DNA from: Terriglobia bacterium
Lineage (GTDB): Bacteria > Acidobacteriota > Terriglobia > Terriglobales > Acidobacteriaceae
Reading direction: 5' to 3'
Length of the DNA: 64,000 nucleotides
Assembly (NCBI GenBank): GCA_020073495.1
Contig: JAIQFD010000002.1
Coordinates: 186,001 to 250,000, forward strand
A model generated the notes under the pieces. The model searched no databases and was not told the DNA's origin. It worked only from the letters and a program-made list of their open reading frames with translations. Shown here in pieces: positions 27,615 through 35,912 of this stretch (its first letter is position 1; the number at the start of each line of letters is the position of its first letter). A program made the translations under genes and the position numbers.

Positions 27615-28919
27615 ATGCGTGCAGCAAAGTTGTTTCGTCCCGTCGTTCTCGCGTTTCCGGCGCTATTGCTGGCCGGAGGACCGAGCCTCGCGCAGACCCA
27701 GCAGGCCGCGGTCCCCCAAACACTCGGCGAGAAAAGCTACGTCGTGCCTGCGGGCACGATCCTCCGCGTCAGCATGGTGGCCCCGCTGAAGCCTTCGCAT
27801 CTGCAGGCCGGCAGCGACATCGAGGGCGAGCTGAGCCGGCCCGTGTACGTGTACGACCGGCAGGTGATCCCCGCGGGCAGCCACATCCGCGCCGTAGTCG
27901 CGGAAGTGGATAAGCACAAGGTGCAGAAGAAAGGCTTCGTCGAGCATCTGCAAACCATCCGCAGCCTGGGGTTGAACCGCAAGTTCGATTATGACGTTAC
28001 CTTCCAATCGGCATTTCTCACGCCGCCCAACGGGACCGCCACTCCGATAGAAGTGAAATTCATCGAGGCCGGGGATGTGGTCGAGCTGCATACCAAGGGT
28101 GACCAGATCCAGATAGGCGGGACGACGGCAGGCGACTACGCCAAGATGGCGCCCGGCGTGGGCAAGGTGGAGTCGATCAAACACGGCAAGAAGCAGGTCC
28201 AGCAGTATCGCCATCCCGTGGTGAGCCTTGAGACCGAGCAGCCGCTCTCCTTCACCTTACCGCCCGACGCGGCAGAACCGGTGGCTGCGCCAGCCGACGT
28301 TTCGACCATCCCTTCTGGAACGCACGCGCGCCTGTTGCTCCTCGAGCCTCTGAGCGCCTCGGAGAACAAACAGGGGGACATTTTCCACGCCCGAGTGTTG
28401 GAGCCAATCGTGCAAAATGGACAGCTCCTCTTGGCAGAAGGCAGCACGCTGGAAGGGCACGTCGGAAAAATCGTGCCGCCCCGCCGGCTGAATCGGGCCG
28501 GCTCTGTGTTCCTTGTCTTTGACAAGCTCCTGCTCCAGAACGGCGCTTCGGAGAAGATCGCCGCTTCGCTGGTGAGCACCGAGCTCGACCCCAAGGCAGC
28601 AGGCAGGATGGACGAAGAGGGCGGCTTGCACGGAAAGGGCCGGGGCGCCAAGCAGACCATGAAAGACTTTGGCGTGGGCCTCGTTTCCCAGCAGGTGATC
28701 GATGAAGTCGTGGAGCTGGCGACGCACGCAGTCGCCCCATACGTCAGCATCCCCATGGGTCTGGCGATGTTCCTCGGTGGCCACGGACGCGACGTAGAGC
28801 TGCCGCGCTATACCGAACTGGAGATCGTCTTCGGGCGGCCCATGCCGATCGGGACCTCGGCTGCAGCTCCGGCGCAATCGCAGCCCGCATCGCAGCAAAC
28901 CGAGCCGCAACGCAAATAA
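27615..28919 (+). CDS. Secreted protein with two related beta domains, unknown function
   Basis: A 434-residue exported protein (signal peptide ending GGPSLAQ). Two segments look related: VVPAGTILRVSMVAPLKPSH followed by GSDIEGELSRPVYVYD, and TIPSGTHARLLLLEPLSASE followed by GDIFHARVLEPIVQNG, each then reaching a Gly-Ser pair (IPAGSHI, LAEGSTLEG). The pattern recalls beta-barrel domains of TrbI/VirB10-like or ribosome-silencing-like proteins, but I would not assign it. The C-terminus is rich in Ala, Gln and Pro. It is the first of three genes with gaps of 18 and 26 bp, followed by YncE-like and cytochrome c proteins, so it probably works in the periplasm with them. Confidence 0.75.
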   Translation: MRAAKLFRPVVLAFPALLLAGGPSLAQTQQAAVPQTLGEKSYVVPAGTILRVSMVAPLKPSHLQAGSDIEGELSRPVYVYDRQVIPAGSHIRAVVAEVDKHKVQKKGFVEHLQTIRSLGLNRKFDYDVTFQSAFLTPPNGTATPIEVKFIEAGDVVELHTKGDQIQIGGTTAGDYAKMAPGVGKVESIKHGKKQVQQYRHPVVSLETEQPLSFTLPPDAAEPVAAPADVSTIPSGTHARLLLLEPLSASENKQGDIFHARVLEPIVQNGQLLLAEGSTLEGHVGKIVPPRRLNRAGSVFLVFDKLLLQNGASEKIAASLVSTELDPKAAGRMDEEGGLHGKGRGAKQTMKDFGVGLVSQQVIDEVVELATHAVAPYVSIPMGLAMFLGGHGRDVELPRYTELEIVFGRPMPIGTSAAAPAQSQPASQQTEPQRK

Positions 28920-28937
28920 ACAACGAAAGAGAGAATT

Positions 28938-29963
28938 ATGACCCACAAGCTATCGCGAACTGCGGCCTTGGTTCTGATCGCAGTGTCGTGTCTGGCGGCG
29001 GATCCGCCGCAGTATCGCCTGATCCAGAGATATACCCTGGGCGGCGACGGGGGCTGGGACTACGTCACGATCGATCCCGCTGCCCGGCGCCTGTACATCG
29101 CACGCGCCACGCGCGTCATGGTGGTGGATGCCGATTCCGGCAAAAGTGTCGGGGAGATTCCGGACACGCCGGGCGTCCACGGCGTCGCCATCGTCTCCGA
29201 GCTTGGCCGAGGCTTCACCAGCAACGGCCGCGACAATAGCGCCACCATCTTTGACCTGAAGACCCTGGAAGCGAAGGGCAAGGTCACGACCGGAGAGGGC
29301 CCGGACGCCATTATCTATGATCCCGCTTCACGTCGCGTGTTCACCTTTAACGGGCGCGGAAAAAGCGCGACCGCCATCGACGTGGCTGACGGCAAAGTGG
29401 CGGGCACCGTTCCCCTGGAGGGCCGCCCGGAGTTTGCGGTGGCCGACGGCAAGGGGCGCGTGTACATCAACATCGAGGACAAGAGCGAGGTCGCGGTCCT
29501 GGATTCCAGGAAACTCACCGTCATTGCCCGCTGGCCGCTTGCGCCCTGCGAGGAACCGACCGGGATCGCCCTTGACGAAGCGCACAAGCGCCTGTTCGCC
29601 GGCTGCCGCAACAAACACATGGCCGTGATGAACACCGACACCGGCAAGGTGGTGACGACCGTCCCAATCGGACAGGGCGTGGATGCGAACGCGTTCGATC
29701 CAGCGACCCAACTGGCGTTCGCGTCGAACTGGGACGGCACCCTTACCGTCGTGCACGAAGATTCGCCGGACAAGTACACGGTGGTGACGAACGTGGCTAC
29801 GGAACTAGGCGCGCGCACCATGGCGCTCGATCCCAATACGCACCAGATCTACCTGATCACGGCGAAATTGCAGAATCCGGAGAAGGATCGCCGGACCATC
29901 GTGCCCGGCAGCTTCGAACTACTGGTGGTCGGAACCCAAGGGACTACTCCCCCATCGAAGTAA
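28938..29963 (+). CDS. Secreted YncE-like beta-propeller protein
   Basis: A 341-residue protein with a signal peptide (LSRTAALVLIAVSCLA) and a seven-bladed YncE/YVTN-type propeller: DYVTIDPAARRLYIARATRV, GVAIVSELGRGFTSNGRDN, PDAIIYDPASRRVFTFNG, TGIALDEAHKRLFAGCRNK and similar blades. Such proteins bind ligands or partner proteins in the periplasm and are often found near metal or cytochrome genes. A good ribosome site (GAAAGAGAG) precedes the ATG. Function beyond the fold is unknown. Confidence 0.85.
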   Translation: MTHKLSRTAALVLIAVSCLAADPPQYRLIQRYTLGGDGGWDYVTIDPAARRLYIARATRVMVVDADSGKSVGEIPDTPGVHGVAIVSELGRGFTSNGRDNSATIFDLKTLEAKGKVTTGEGPDAIIYDPASRRVFTFNGRGKSATAIDVADGKVAGTVPLEGRPEFAVADGKGRVYINIEDKSEVAVLDSRKLTVIARWPLAPCEEPTGIALDEAHKRLFAGCRNKHMAVMNTDTGKVVTTVPIGQGVDANAFDPATQLAFASNWDGTLTVVHEDSPDKYTVVTNVATELGARTMALDPNTHQIYLITAKLQNPEKDRRTIVPGSFELLVVGTQGTTPPSK

Positions 29964-29989
29964 AGCGACTCAATTAAGGCGAGGGACAC

Positions 29990-30517
29990 GTGAAACGGTT
30001 CGTTCTTGGAGTGATCGTGGGCGTCCTGCTGGTGTTCGTCGGCGGGTTCGCATATCTCGCTACCGGCATGGCGCCGGTGGCCACCAGTGCTCCGGCGATG
30101 CCCTTTGAGAAGCGCATCGCCAAGATGGCGCAGGAGGCCCGGATCGAAAAGGAAATGCCGAAAGACACCCCCGTGCCGGCAAACGAGACCACTTACATGT
30201 CCGGCGCCATGGTTTACAACGACAACTGCGCCCAGTGTCATGGCGTGCCCGGACAGAAGGACGCGCCCGTGTACGCCAAGGGGATGTATCCGAGGCCGCC
30301 GCAGCTGTTCCGCGGAAAGGGCGTTACCGACGATCCGCCGGGCGAGACCTACTGGAAAGTCGCGAACGGGATCCGGCTTACCGGAATGCCCTCATTCACA
30401 GGCTCGCTCTCGGACAATGAAATGTGGCAGGTCAGCGTTTTGCTGGCCAACGCGGACAAGGCTTCGGACGCCTCCAAGAGCATGATCACCGCTCCTGCGA
30501 AACCGGCGGGTCATTAG
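29990..30517 (+). CDS. Membrane-anchored c-type cytochrome
   Basis: A 175-residue monohaem cytochrome c. An uncleaved N-terminal helix (FVLGVIVGVLLVFVGGFAYL) anchors it to the membrane. The haem site is CAQCH near residue 80 and the likely axial methionine lies in LTGMPSF. The domain resembles the cytochrome_C6/CccA-like group. The start is GTG at 29990, 26 bp after the YncE-like gene. Its last 32 bases overlap the 3' end of the convergent outer-membrane protein gene. Its electron partners are not evident here. Confidence 0.88.
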   Translation: MKRFVLGVIVGVLLVFVGGFAYLATGMAPVATSAPAMPFEKRIAKMAQEARIEKEMPKDTPVPANETTYMSGAMVYNDNCAQCHGVPGQKDAPVYAKGMYPRPPQLFRGKGVTDDPPGETYWKVANGIRLTGMPSFTGSLSDNEMWQVSVLLANADKASDASKSMITAPAKPAGH

Positions 30518-31355
30518 CGCCAGGAGCTGTGCCTCTCGGCTTCCGCGATGTCCAGAATGGCGGAAAATTCTCGAAGCGTCGGCCCAAAATGAACTTCACC
30601 AGCAGATGGTCGGTGCTGCGGGTCACGCCGATTCCTACTCCAATATTGACCTCCCACTTCGGCGACAGGTTTAGGTCGATCGCCGGGACGATCTGCTGTT
30701 CCTGCTGCGCGACCGGGTCGAGATTCCCGATCGGGCCTAACGCGCCGTAGTATTCCAGGCCTACGCTGACCTTCGGGACGACGTCGAAACTCACCTTGGC
30801 ATTCGGCGAGAACTCCCATCCCAGCCCCGCATTTTCGCCGTGCAGAGATTTGTCGACCGTGGGATTGAACGACAGGTACCAACGCCCCAGTTTCTTGTCC
30901 ACGATCGGTCGCAGCTCCACGGTCCAGGTGTCGGGCGAGAAGTCGCGGCGCTGGTAGCCGATCTCGGTGGAGAGGCTCACGCCGACCGGCCATTTCCAAC
31001 TTACGGGCACGGCCACGCGCGGGCGGATGTGGTCGCCGACCCACTGCCATCCGTAACCCGAGCGCGCCGCGGTGAATACGTAGAAACCCGTCTCGAACCA
31101 CGGGGTGAAGCCGTGTGTGATCTCGAGGGTCTCATGCAAGGCGTGGTCGGTAGGCAGCAGGCCGTCGGTGATGTTCTTCCGGCCTGCGGCGGTGAAGTTG
31201 CTGTGCAATTCCACCATGGTTGCGCCCGACGGAACGGTATCCGAGCCGTATACCTGGACCTCGTAATTGTCCTGCGCGGCGGCCGCTGCTGCCAGGAGCA
31301 GGAGCGTAGCCAGTGCGAGTAAAGCGCGGCGGTTTGGACGGATAGAGGGCGGCAC
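30486..31355 (-). CDS. Outer-membrane beta-barrel-like protein
   Basis: A 289-residue exported protein: signal peptide LLALATLLLLAAAAAAQ, then alternating amphipathic strands such as HETLEITHGFTPWFETGFYV, VGVSLSTEIGYQRRD and VSVGLEYYGALGPIG, which suggest an outer-membrane barrel of the putative transporter/OmpW-like kind. The start is GTG. The frame continues to TAG/TGA at 30486, beyond the last predicted strand, so the tail overlaps the cytochrome gene on the other strand. No specific substrate can be assigned. Confidence 0.8.
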   Translation of the reverse strand: MPPSIRPNRRALLALATLLLLAAAAAAQDNYEVQVYGSDTVPSGATMVELHSNFTAAGRKNITDGLLPTDHALHETLEITHGFTPWFETGFYVFTAARSGYGWQWVGDHIRPRVAVPVSWKWPVGVSLSTEIGYQRRDFSPDTWTVELRPIVDKKLGRWYLSFNPTVDKSLHGENAGLGWEFSPNAKVSFDVVPKVSVGLEYYGALGPIGNLDPVAQQEQQIVPAIDLNLSPKWEVNIGVGIGVTRSTDHLLVKFILGRRFENFPPFWTSRKPRGTAPGANDPPVSQER

Positions 31356-31406
31356 AGCGAGGTTGTAGATTCGCCGACGTGGCGTCCGGTTGACGAATAA
31401 GTGGGC

Positions 31407-31811
31407 TCAGTTCTCCCCGTACAGCTCGACGAGCAACGCGTAGGCGCGACGCAGGTGCGGGATCACGATGCTGCCACCGACCACCAGTGCCACGTTCAGC
31501 GCTTCCTCCTGCTCCTTGCGCGTGGCGCCGAGCCGGAACGACTGGATGACGTGATAGTTGATGCAGTCGTCGCAGCGCAGTCCGGCTGAGACCACCAGTC
31601 CCATCAGCTCCTTGTACTTCGCCGGGATGGCGCCTTCCAGGTAGGTGTTGTGGTCGAGGTTGTAGAAGCGCTTGACCAGGTTGTTGTCGGCGGCGTTGAC
31701 CATCAAGTTCAGTTTGCGCCGCGTTTCGATGAACTGGCGCGCGATGGGGCTGCGCTTGGCCGCGTCCTCTTCCGAATACTTGAAGGCGGGTTCCATGCTT
31801 CCGGGCGTCAT
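31407..31811 (-). CDS. AhpD-like carboxymuconolactone decarboxylase-family protein
   Basis: A 134-residue alpha-helical protein of the CMD/AhpD superfamily. The redox motif CDDCINYH (Cys-X2-Cys-X3-His) is that of alkylhydroperoxidase AhpD-like enzymes rather than of true carboxymuconolactone decarboxylases. A role in peroxide or thiol redox chemistry is therefore likely. It has no signal peptide. The gene is followed by no obvious partner; it sits between the outer-membrane protein and PilZ genes, all on the minus strand. Confidence 0.88.
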   Translation of the reverse strand: MTPGSMEPAFKYSEEDAAKRSPIARQFIETRRKLNLMVNAADNNLVKRFYNLDHNTYLEGAIPAKYKELMGLVVSAGLRCDDCINYHVIQSFRLGATRKEQEEALNVALVVGGSIVIPHLRRAYALLVELYGEN

Positions 31812-31849
31812 GGCGGAAGCGTAGCAGAGGATGGCGCGGCGGGCGAGAG

Positions 31850-32218
31850 CTAGACGACCGGCAGGCCCTGGCTGGCCTGGCGGATCGCGTCCCGCTGCTC
31901 GGGCGTGATGTCCAGAAACTGGAATCCGAAGCGCCGCTCATTGCCGTGGCGCACCTTGCTCAGCAGGCGCATCGGCTTCGTGGCATTCGGCAGCAGGAAC
32001 TCCAGCCAGAGCCTCTGCCCCATGCCGACCCCCTCTTCCAGCATGCCGCCCAGGCCACCCAAGCTGATGTCGTGCGTCCGCCCGGTAGTGACCGGGATGG
32101 AGGCGCTCTCGCTCAGAAACATGGAGAAGGGAAGGTCAATGGCGAAGCGCGCGAAGCTGCGTGCGATCTTCCAATGCTGATCTGGAGCATCAGGGGCCAT
32201 GGGAGCGCCGGGCCGCAT
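31850..32218 (-). CDS. PilZ-domain protein (first)
   Basis: A single PilZ domain of 122 residues. The c-di-GMP-binding motifs are RSFAR (RxxxR, near residue 20) and DISLGG (DxSxxG). It is probably a stand-alone c-di-GMP receptor. A second PilZ gene lies 71 bp upstream on the same strand, and the two could be co-transcribed. With a pilB carrying an MshEN-type N-terminus in the same window, control of pili or surface behaviour is a reasonable guess. Confidence 0.88.
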   Translation of the reverse strand: MRPGAPMAPDAPDQHWKIARSFARFAIDLPFSMFLSESASIPVTTGRTHDISLGGLGGMLEEGVGMGQRLWLEFLLPNATKPMRLLSKVRHGNERRFGFQFLDITPEQRDAIRQASQGLPVV

Positions 32219-32288
32219 TGTACGCTGGTCCAGACGCGCTTACAGAGGCGGCATCCACACCGCAGGCGCGGGAGGTCTCTGCCAAATA

Positions 32289-32675
32289 CTAGGCGGAGAA
32301 GATGGGCGGGCCGCCGGAGAGGCGGATGAAAGACGTGAAGCCCTCGATGGTGGCAGCCACACCATAGCCGTCGGAGAGCTCGTCCTGGATCACGCGCACG
32401 ACGCGGCCTTTGCAGGTGGCGCGCATGGGGTCGGTCATGGTCACTTCCGCGGGAAGCTCGACCATGAACTCGATGGGAGCTTGCTCCCGCGGCCGCGCGC
32501 CGACATAGAAAAATACGCCCGTCTCACTGATGTCGAGGGTCAGGCCGTTGAGCGCGACGGCCACGCCGTCGAAGGAGCGCACGGTTACGGGCAGCTTCAT
32601 GCGGAAGCGACGCGCAGCGCGCCGCTCTCCCGGATGCGGCGCGATCGTCTCCATGTTGTCTGCCATGGTCGCCAT
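32289..32675 (-). CDS. PilZ-domain protein (second)
   Basis: A PilZ-domain protein of 128 residues with RRAARR (RxxxR within the arginine-rich stretch) and LDISETG (DxSxxG), both needed for c-di-GMP binding. It differs clearly from the neighbouring PilZ protein, so the pair is not a recent duplication. The start is uncertain: ATG at 32675, ATG at 32666 or GTG at 32678, none with a strong ribosome site. The N-terminal arginine-rich segment could also contact nucleic acid or the membrane. Confidence 0.87.
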   Translation of the reverse strand: MATMADNMETIAPHPGERRAARRFRMKLPVTVRSFDGVAVALNGLTLDISETGVFFYVGARPREQAPIEFMVELPAEVTMTDPMRATCKGRVVRVIQDELSDGYGVAATIEGFTSFIRLSGGPPIFSA

Positions 32676-32980
32676 CACTAACAGAGATACCAGAGCCTAC
32701 CACTGCCAACAAGTATTTCTCCAAGTTCGGAGTACCTCCGGAGTGACCGGGGCGCACCCGCGGAGACGCCGGCCGGAGAGCCGTCTGGCTTGGCTCATGG
32801 GTCACCTTGGAAGGTGATACGGGTCACAGCCGCGTGCCCTGCCAAAGTGGGAAGGTAGCCCATGGAAGCGCTGGCAAACCCGCAGGAGTCGCGGGCGCGC
32901 CCTTCCGAGGTCCGCGTGCGCGGGCCCGCAATTCATACCGTCTTTATCAACGGGTCGGGAACCGGGCTCAACGAGGAGTC
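32676..32980. other. Non-coding stretch with stem-loops
   Basis: About 305 bases without a convincing gene. It separates the divergent PilZ and CxxC-protein genes. On the plus strand several stems can form: CATGGG (32796-32801) with CCCATG (32859-32864) closing two hairpins, CACC-TTGGAA-GGTG (32803-32816) and GGGTCAC/GTGCCC (32821-32839). It could be a structured leader for the gene at 32981. I could not match it to a known riboswitch. Confidence 0.35.
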
Positions 32981-33253
32981 ATGGCTATCGAGGACGGACG
33001 TTACCTTTGCTGTCCCACGTGTCAGGGCAAGGGGCAGATTCACCGATCAGAACTCATCGAGCAATTGAGCGATCCGGAGCGGGACCGCAAGATCCAAGCC
33101 CTCCTGGAAGAGATCACAAGACAAGAGGAAGAAGCCGAGACGGCGCCGGTAGCGGCCGCCTCCAGGGATGGGGATGCGCCGGGGGCGTTCGAGCGGGAAG
33201 TGCACAGCTGGCCACCCAAACGGATCCTGTGGCGGAGAAGTCCGAAGGAATAA
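32981..33253 (+). CDS. Small CxxC protein of unknown function
   Basis: A 90-residue protein starting at the ATG after AGGAG. The N-terminus has LCCPTCQGKGQIH, a half zinc-knuckle similar to one CxxCxGxG repeat of DnaJ, then a long charged helix (SDPERDRKIQALLEEITRQE). It may bind zinc as a dimer, but no partner cysteine pair is present. The open frame extends upstream to 32807, but that part looks non-coding. A hairpin and terminator follow at 33302-33399. Confidence 0.65.
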   Translation: MAIEDGRYLCCPTCQGKGQIHRSELIEQLSDPERDRKIQALLEEITRQEEEAETAPVAAASRDGDAPGAFEREVHSWPPKRILWRRSPKE

Positions 33254-33301
33254 GAGAAAGCCGAGCGCGGCCATGAAGAAACCACTCCAGATTCCCCTTA
33301 G

Positions 33302-33330
33302 GGCAGGTGGCAAAGGGTGCGCCACCTGCC
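33302..33330. repeat. Perfect 10-bp inverted repeat
   Basis: GGCAGGTGGC (33302-33311) and GCCACCTGCC (33321-33330) flank a 9-base loop. No T-tract follows directly, so it is not a classical terminator. It may be a dispersed intergenic palindrome or may reinforce the terminator just downstream. Confidence 0.5.
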
Positions 33331-33367
33331 ACATTAAGACGAGTGGTTTGTCCCCAGTTTTCGCCCC

Positions 33368-33399
33368 AGCCGAAGCCAACAGCTTCGGCATAAGTTTTT
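33368..33399 (+). terminator. Intrinsic terminator
   Basis: GCCGAAGC-CAACA-GCTTCGGC forms an 8-bp stem with a 5-base loop, followed after five bases by six T residues (33394-33399). It should end the transcript of the CxxC-protein gene and isolate the electron-transfer operon that starts at 33521. Confidence 0.7.
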
Positions 33400-33520
33400 T
33401 GGGCGCTGGGCGATAGCGGCGGGCGGCGACGCTCAAGCAGAGTGGCCGCGCGAATGCTTAATGCAACCCGTGGCCGAAAAGCTGGAGCGGCCCCAGGTCG
33501 AGCACCCGAGCGGAAGGCTT

Positions 33521-34063
33521 ATGGCAACGACTCAGATCGATCCACAGCAGGTCGAACGTTTCTTGGAAGGGTTCGACGATCGGAGATCCAACCTGATCGC
33601 CATCCTGCAGGAGATCCAAGCCACCTATTACTACCTGCCGGAGCAGATTTTGCGGCGCGTGGCGCGCAAGTTGCGCATCCCGCTGACCGAGGTCTACCAG
33701 GTCGCGACCTTCTATCGTTGCTTCAGTCTGAAGCCCCGCGGCAAGCACCTGTTGCAGGTGTGCCTGGGGACCGCGTGCCACGTGCGCGGGGCGCCGCGCG
33801 TGCTGGATCGCATCCTCACCGAGTTGCGGCTTCCCGCAGCCGGGACGACGCAGGACCGGGAGTTTACGGTGCTGGCGGTACGCTGCATCGGATGCTGCGG
33901 GCTGGCGCCGGTGGCGCGCGTGGACGCCAACACACATCCTCATCTCTCCCAGGCCAAGGTCCGCAGCATGTTGAAGAAGTACGCGCCGAAGGCGGAGAAG
34001 GCGGGTGCGAATTCCGCTCAGACCACAGGAGATCACAATGCCACGGCTGAACTCACTCAATGA
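33521..34063 (+). CDS. NuoE/HndA-like [2Fe-2S] subunit
   Basis: A 180-residue thioredoxin-fold subunit of the NuoE/HndA/HydC family carrying one [2Fe-2S] cluster. The four ligands lie in CLGTACHVRG and CIGCCGLAP. The ATG at 33521 follows GGAAGG; an ATG at 33461 has no ribosome site. It overlaps the NuoF-like gene by 26 bp. In this family it pairs with a NuoF-type NADH-oxidising subunit. Complex I membrane genes are absent nearby, so it belongs to a soluble oxidoreductase, here with a NuoF-like, a NuoG/HndD-like and an FMN glutamate-synthase-like protein. Confidence 0.92.
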   Translation: MATTQIDPQQVERFLEGFDDRRSNLIAILQEIQATYYYLPEQILRRVARKLRIPLTEVYQVATFYRCFSLKPRGKHLLQVCLGTACHVRGAPRVLDRILTELRLPAAGTTQDREFTVLAVRCIGCCGLAPVARVDANTHPHLSQAKVRSMLKKYAPKAEKAGANSAQTTGDHNATAELTQ

Positions 34064-35912
34064 ATTAGAGTCCTACCGCAGCCGTTGCGGCGCCGAGCGC
34101 GATCCCAAGCGGCCCTGCCTGACCGTGTGCGCGGGCAGCGGCTGTAGCGCCGCGGGCGCCCACGACGTGCTCGACGGCCTGCGCAAGGAACTAGCGAAGC
34201 GCGCTCTCGAGGGAAAGATCGACGTCAAGAGCACCGGCTGTCACGGCTTCTGCGAACGTGGCCCGCTGATGATCGTCTGGCCGGAGGGCACCTTCTACAA
34301 CCAAGTGAGCCTGCGCGATGTCAACGCCCTGGTCGCCAGCGTAAGCAATGGAAGGGTTCCGGTCGAGAAACTGCTGTACGTCGATCCGGCTTCGGGCAAG
34401 AGGGTCAGCACCGAGGATGAAGTCCCGTTCTACGCCAAGCAGCAGCGCGTGCTCTTCGGCAATAACGGCAGGATCGACCCCAAGAGCATCGAGGACTACC
34501 TCCTGGTGGGCGGCTACTCCGCGCTGGCGAAGGTGCTAGGCGGAATGCAGGCCCAGCAGGTGGTGGACGAGGTGACGCGCTCCGGCCTGCGTGGACGCGG
34601 CGGCGCGGGCTTCCCCACGGGCGTGAAGTGGGGCGTTTGCCGGCAGAACCCGGCTCCCCGCTACCTCATCTGCAACGGCGACGAGGGCGACCCCGGCGCT
34701 TTCATGGATCGCAGTCTCCTGGAAGGCAATCCGCATAGCGTAGTCGAGGGGATGATCATCGGCGCGTTCGCGATGGGAGCCGAAGAAGGCTACGTGTACG
34801 TGCGCGCGGAGTATCCGCTGGCCGTCGAGCACCTGCGCCACGCCATCCAGCAAGCGGAGCAGTACGGCCTGCTGGGCGACAACATCCTGGGCACGGGGAT
34901 GAAATTCCACATCGTCGTAGTGCAGGGGGCGGGCGCATTCGTTTGCGGCGAAGAGACAGCGTTGATCGCCTCCCTGGAAGGACGCGTGGGCGAGCCGCAT
35001 CCGCGTCCGCCGTACCCGGCGCAGAAGGGCCTGTGGGGCCGGCCGACGGTGATCAACAACGTGAAGACCTGGGCCAGCGTGCCCGTGGTCATCAACCGCG
35101 GCGCCGAATGGTACGCCAGCATCGGCACGGAGAAGAGCAAGGGCACGATGGTCTTCTCCCTGGTGGGAAAGATCAACAACACCGGCTTGGTCGAAGTGCC
35201 CATGGGGATCACGCTGCGCAAGATGATCTACGAGATCGGCGGCGGCATCCCCAATGGCAAGAAGCTGAAGGCCATCCAGATCGGCGGGCCCTCGGGCGGA
35301 TGCATCCCGGCGGATCTGATCGACCTGCCCATCGACTACGAGCAGCTCACCAAGGCGGGCTCGATGATGGGCTCCGGCGGCATGGTGGTGATGGACGAGA
35401 CCACCTGCATGGTGGACATCGCCCGTTACTTCATGGAGTTCCTCGAGGACGAGTCCTGCGGCCAGTGTTTCCCCTGCCGCGAAGGGACGCAGCGCATGAA
35501 GGCGATCCTGGAGCGCATCTGCCGCGGCCAGGGCAAGGAAGAAGACCTGCCTCTGCTCGAAGACCTGGGCTGGCTGATGCAGCAGGCTTCGCTCTGCGCC
35601 CTGGGCCAGACCGCCGCCAACCCGGTGCTAACCACGCTGCGCTACTTCCGCGACGAGTACCTGGAACACATCCGCGAAAAGAAGTGCAAAGCAAAGGTGT
35701 GCAAGGAACTCATCTACTACGAGATCGACGAGGTTCTGTGCGACGGTTGCGGCGCTTGCGTCAAGGTATGCGCCAGCAACTCCATCCTCGGCGAGAAGAA
35801 GAAAACCCACAAGATCGACAACGGCAAGTGTCTGCGCTGCGGCGCCTGCCTGGAAGTCTGCCAACCCAAGGCAGTGCTGGTATCCACAGGAGCAATCCCG
35901 TGCCTAAACTGA
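34038..35912 (+). CDS. NuoF/HydB-like NADH-binding Fe-S flavoprotein
   Basis: A 624-residue FMN protein that should oxidise or reduce NAD(H). Order: N-terminal thioredoxin-like [2Fe-2S] domain (CAGSGCSAAGAHD and CHGFCERGP), the NuoF core with GRGGAGFPTG and GEETALIASLEGR, an SLBB domain, the [4Fe-4S] motif ESCGQCFPCREGT with a further Cys in SLCALGQTA, and a C-terminal two-cluster ferredoxin domain (CDGCGACVKVC and CLRCGACLEVC). This extended form is that of HydB/HndC, which take part in flavin-based electron bifurcation with ferredoxin, rather than of complex I NuoF. The start at 34038 follows CAGGAG. The downstream gene overlaps by 13 bp. Confidence 0.93.
   Translation: MPRLNSLNELESYRSRCGAERDPKRPCLTVCAGSGCSAAGAHDVLDGLRKELAKRALEGKIDVKSTGCHGFCERGPLMIVWPEGTFYNQVSLRDVNALVASVSNGRVPVEKLLYVDPASGKRVSTEDEVPFYAKQQRVLFGNNGRIDPKSIEDYLLVGGYSALAKVLGGMQAQQVVDEVTRSGLRGRGGAGFPTGVKWGVCRQNPAPRYLICNGDEGDPGAFMDRSLLEGNPHSVVEGMIIGAFAMGAEEGYVYVRAEYPLAVEHLRHAIQQAEQYGLLGDNILGTGMKFHIVVVQGAGAFVCGEETALIASLEGRVGEPHPRPPYPAQKGLWGRPTVINNVKTWASVPVVINRGAEWYASIGTEKSKGTMVFSLVGKINNTGLVEVPMGITLRKMIYEIGGGIPNGKKLKAIQIGGPSGGCIPADLIDLPIDYEQLTKAGSMMGSGGMVVMDETTCMVDIARYFMEFLEDESCGQCFPCREGTQRMKAILERICRGQGKEEDLPLLEDLGWLMQQASLCALGQTAANPVLTTLRYFRDEYLEHIREKKCKAKVCKELIYYEIDEVLCDGCGACVKVCASNSILGEKKKTHKIDNGKCLRCGACLEVCQPKAVLVSTGAIPCLN

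Noticed and set aside
32805-32842. Cobalamin riboswitch or SRP RNA
   Set aside because: AGCCGCGTGCCCTGCC only partly matches the B12 box, and the GGAA hairpin lacks the AGCAG side of the SRP internal loop. The remaining conserved elements are missing.
32807-32980. An N-terminal extension of the CxxC protein
   Set aside because: The extension has no ribosome site and reads as low-complexity Gly/Arg/Ala, while the ATG at 32981 has AGGAG at the right distance.
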